Origin: an uncultured Jannaschia sp.
GTDB lineage: Bacteria; Pseudomonadota; Alphaproteobacteria; Rhodobacterales; Rhodobacteraceae
Reading direction: 5' to 3'
NCBI GenBank assembly: GCA_937916365.1
Contig: CALFSY010000221.1
Location: 1 to 5,672 of the forward strand
Length of the DNA stretch: 5,672 bases
A program made the position numbers and the translations under genes. Positions within the stretch are counted from its first letter, which is position 1. Each line of letters opens with the position of its first letter. Of this stretch, positions 5,447 through 5,672 are shown piece by piece. Below the pieces are notes generated by a model, which was not told where the DNA came from, ran no database searches, and was given only the letters and a program-made list of their open reading frames with translations.

Positions 5447-5672
5447 ATGCGGTTTAACCTAACGCCTATAGCACGCCGTAAGCTGTTGATAAATAATGTC
5501 TTAGCATGTTTATACTTGGGCAAAAGACGGTTTTTACAAACGGAAACCAAAGAGGGTTTGATTTGTATCAAAGACAAACACGCAAAAATTTGGATACCCG
5601 CCGAGGAACGAATTGGACTTTACAGGCGCGGGATTATTTTACGACAAAGACGCGTGGCCTATGAATATGGGG
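5447..5672 (+). CDS. AT-rich gene after glyQ, N-terminal part only; possibly FkbM-type methyltransferase
   Basis: From the ATG at 5447 the frame stays open for 75 codons to the window edge. AAGGA at 5434-5438, within AAGGAAGGGG, lies eight bases ahead, an excellent ribosome binding site. The gap after glyQ is 17 bases, so cotranscription is likely. The product begins MRFNLTPIARRKLLINNVLA, is strongly basic and has no signal peptide. The segment IWIPAEERIGLYRRGIILRQ (residues 49-68) resembles the stretch that precedes the SAM-binding domain in FkbM-family methyltransferases. This is recalled similarity only, and the SAM motif itself would lie beyond the edge. Hand-counted G+C over 5461-5640 is 73 of 180 (about 41%), well below glyQ, and codons such as TTA, ATA, AGA and AGG are used. 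Transfer from elsewhere is possible. That it is a gene is likely, but the family is uncertain. Confidence 0.6.
   Translation, partial: MRFNLTPIARRKLLINNVLACLYLGKRRFLQTETKEGLICIKDKHAKIWIPAEERIGLYRRGIILRQRRVAYEYG

Noticed and set aside
1..5672. CRISPR array, tRNA or rRNA gene, insertion sequence or phage module
   Set aside because: I saw no regularly spaced direct repeats, cloverleaf, transposase or terminal inverted repeats by reading both strands.

Overview
The window looks like chromosomal DNA from an alphaproteobacterium, most likely of the Rhodobacterales/Roseobacter group. The evidence is the acpS-lepB-rnc gene order, the close fit of these proteins and GlyQ to what I recall of that group (for example the LepB nucleophile segment SGSMKDTLLIGD), and a SPOR plus peptidoglycan-binding plus trypsin-like protein next to glyQ. 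Lines I counted by hand in the core genes are about 53-73% G+C. No species can be named from the sequence alone.

Layout. (1) Positions 1-155, minus strand: the first 52 residues of an unrecognised secreted protein, cut by the window edge. (2) Positions 156-318: a divergent intergenic region with a palindromic -10-like core and a tight 8-bp hairpin just ahead of the acpS ribosome binding site. (3) Positions 319-2362, plus strand: acpS (holo-ACP synthase), a 124-base gap, lepB (signal peptidase I) and rnc (RNase III). The last two are only 12-18 bases apart. The era gene that often follows rnc is absent. (4) Positions 2413-4296, minus strand and convergent with rnc: a 627-residue exported protein with a SPOR-like domain, a proline-rich linker, a peptidoglycan-binding domain, an unrecognised middle domain and a trypsin-like domain that has lost all three catalytic residues. 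(5) Positions 4297-4505: a divergent intergenic region with a good sigma70-type promoter for glyQ. (6) Positions 4506-5429, plus strand: glyQ, the glycyl-tRNA synthetase alpha subunit. (7) Positions 5447-5672, plus strand: the start of an AT-rich gene with a strong ribosome binding site, perhaps an FkbM-type methyltransferase, running off the right edge.

The complete plus-strand genes are housekeeping functions: ACP activation for lipid synthesis, removal of signal peptides, processing of structured RNA, and charging of tRNA-Gly. LepB is the peptidase expected to mature the two exported proteins encoded here. No tRNA, rRNA, CRISPR array, insertion sequence or obvious prophage was seen. The most interesting items are the triad-less trypsin-like domain on a cell-wall-binding protein, its unrecognised middle domain, and the low-G+C gene placed directly behind glyQ.
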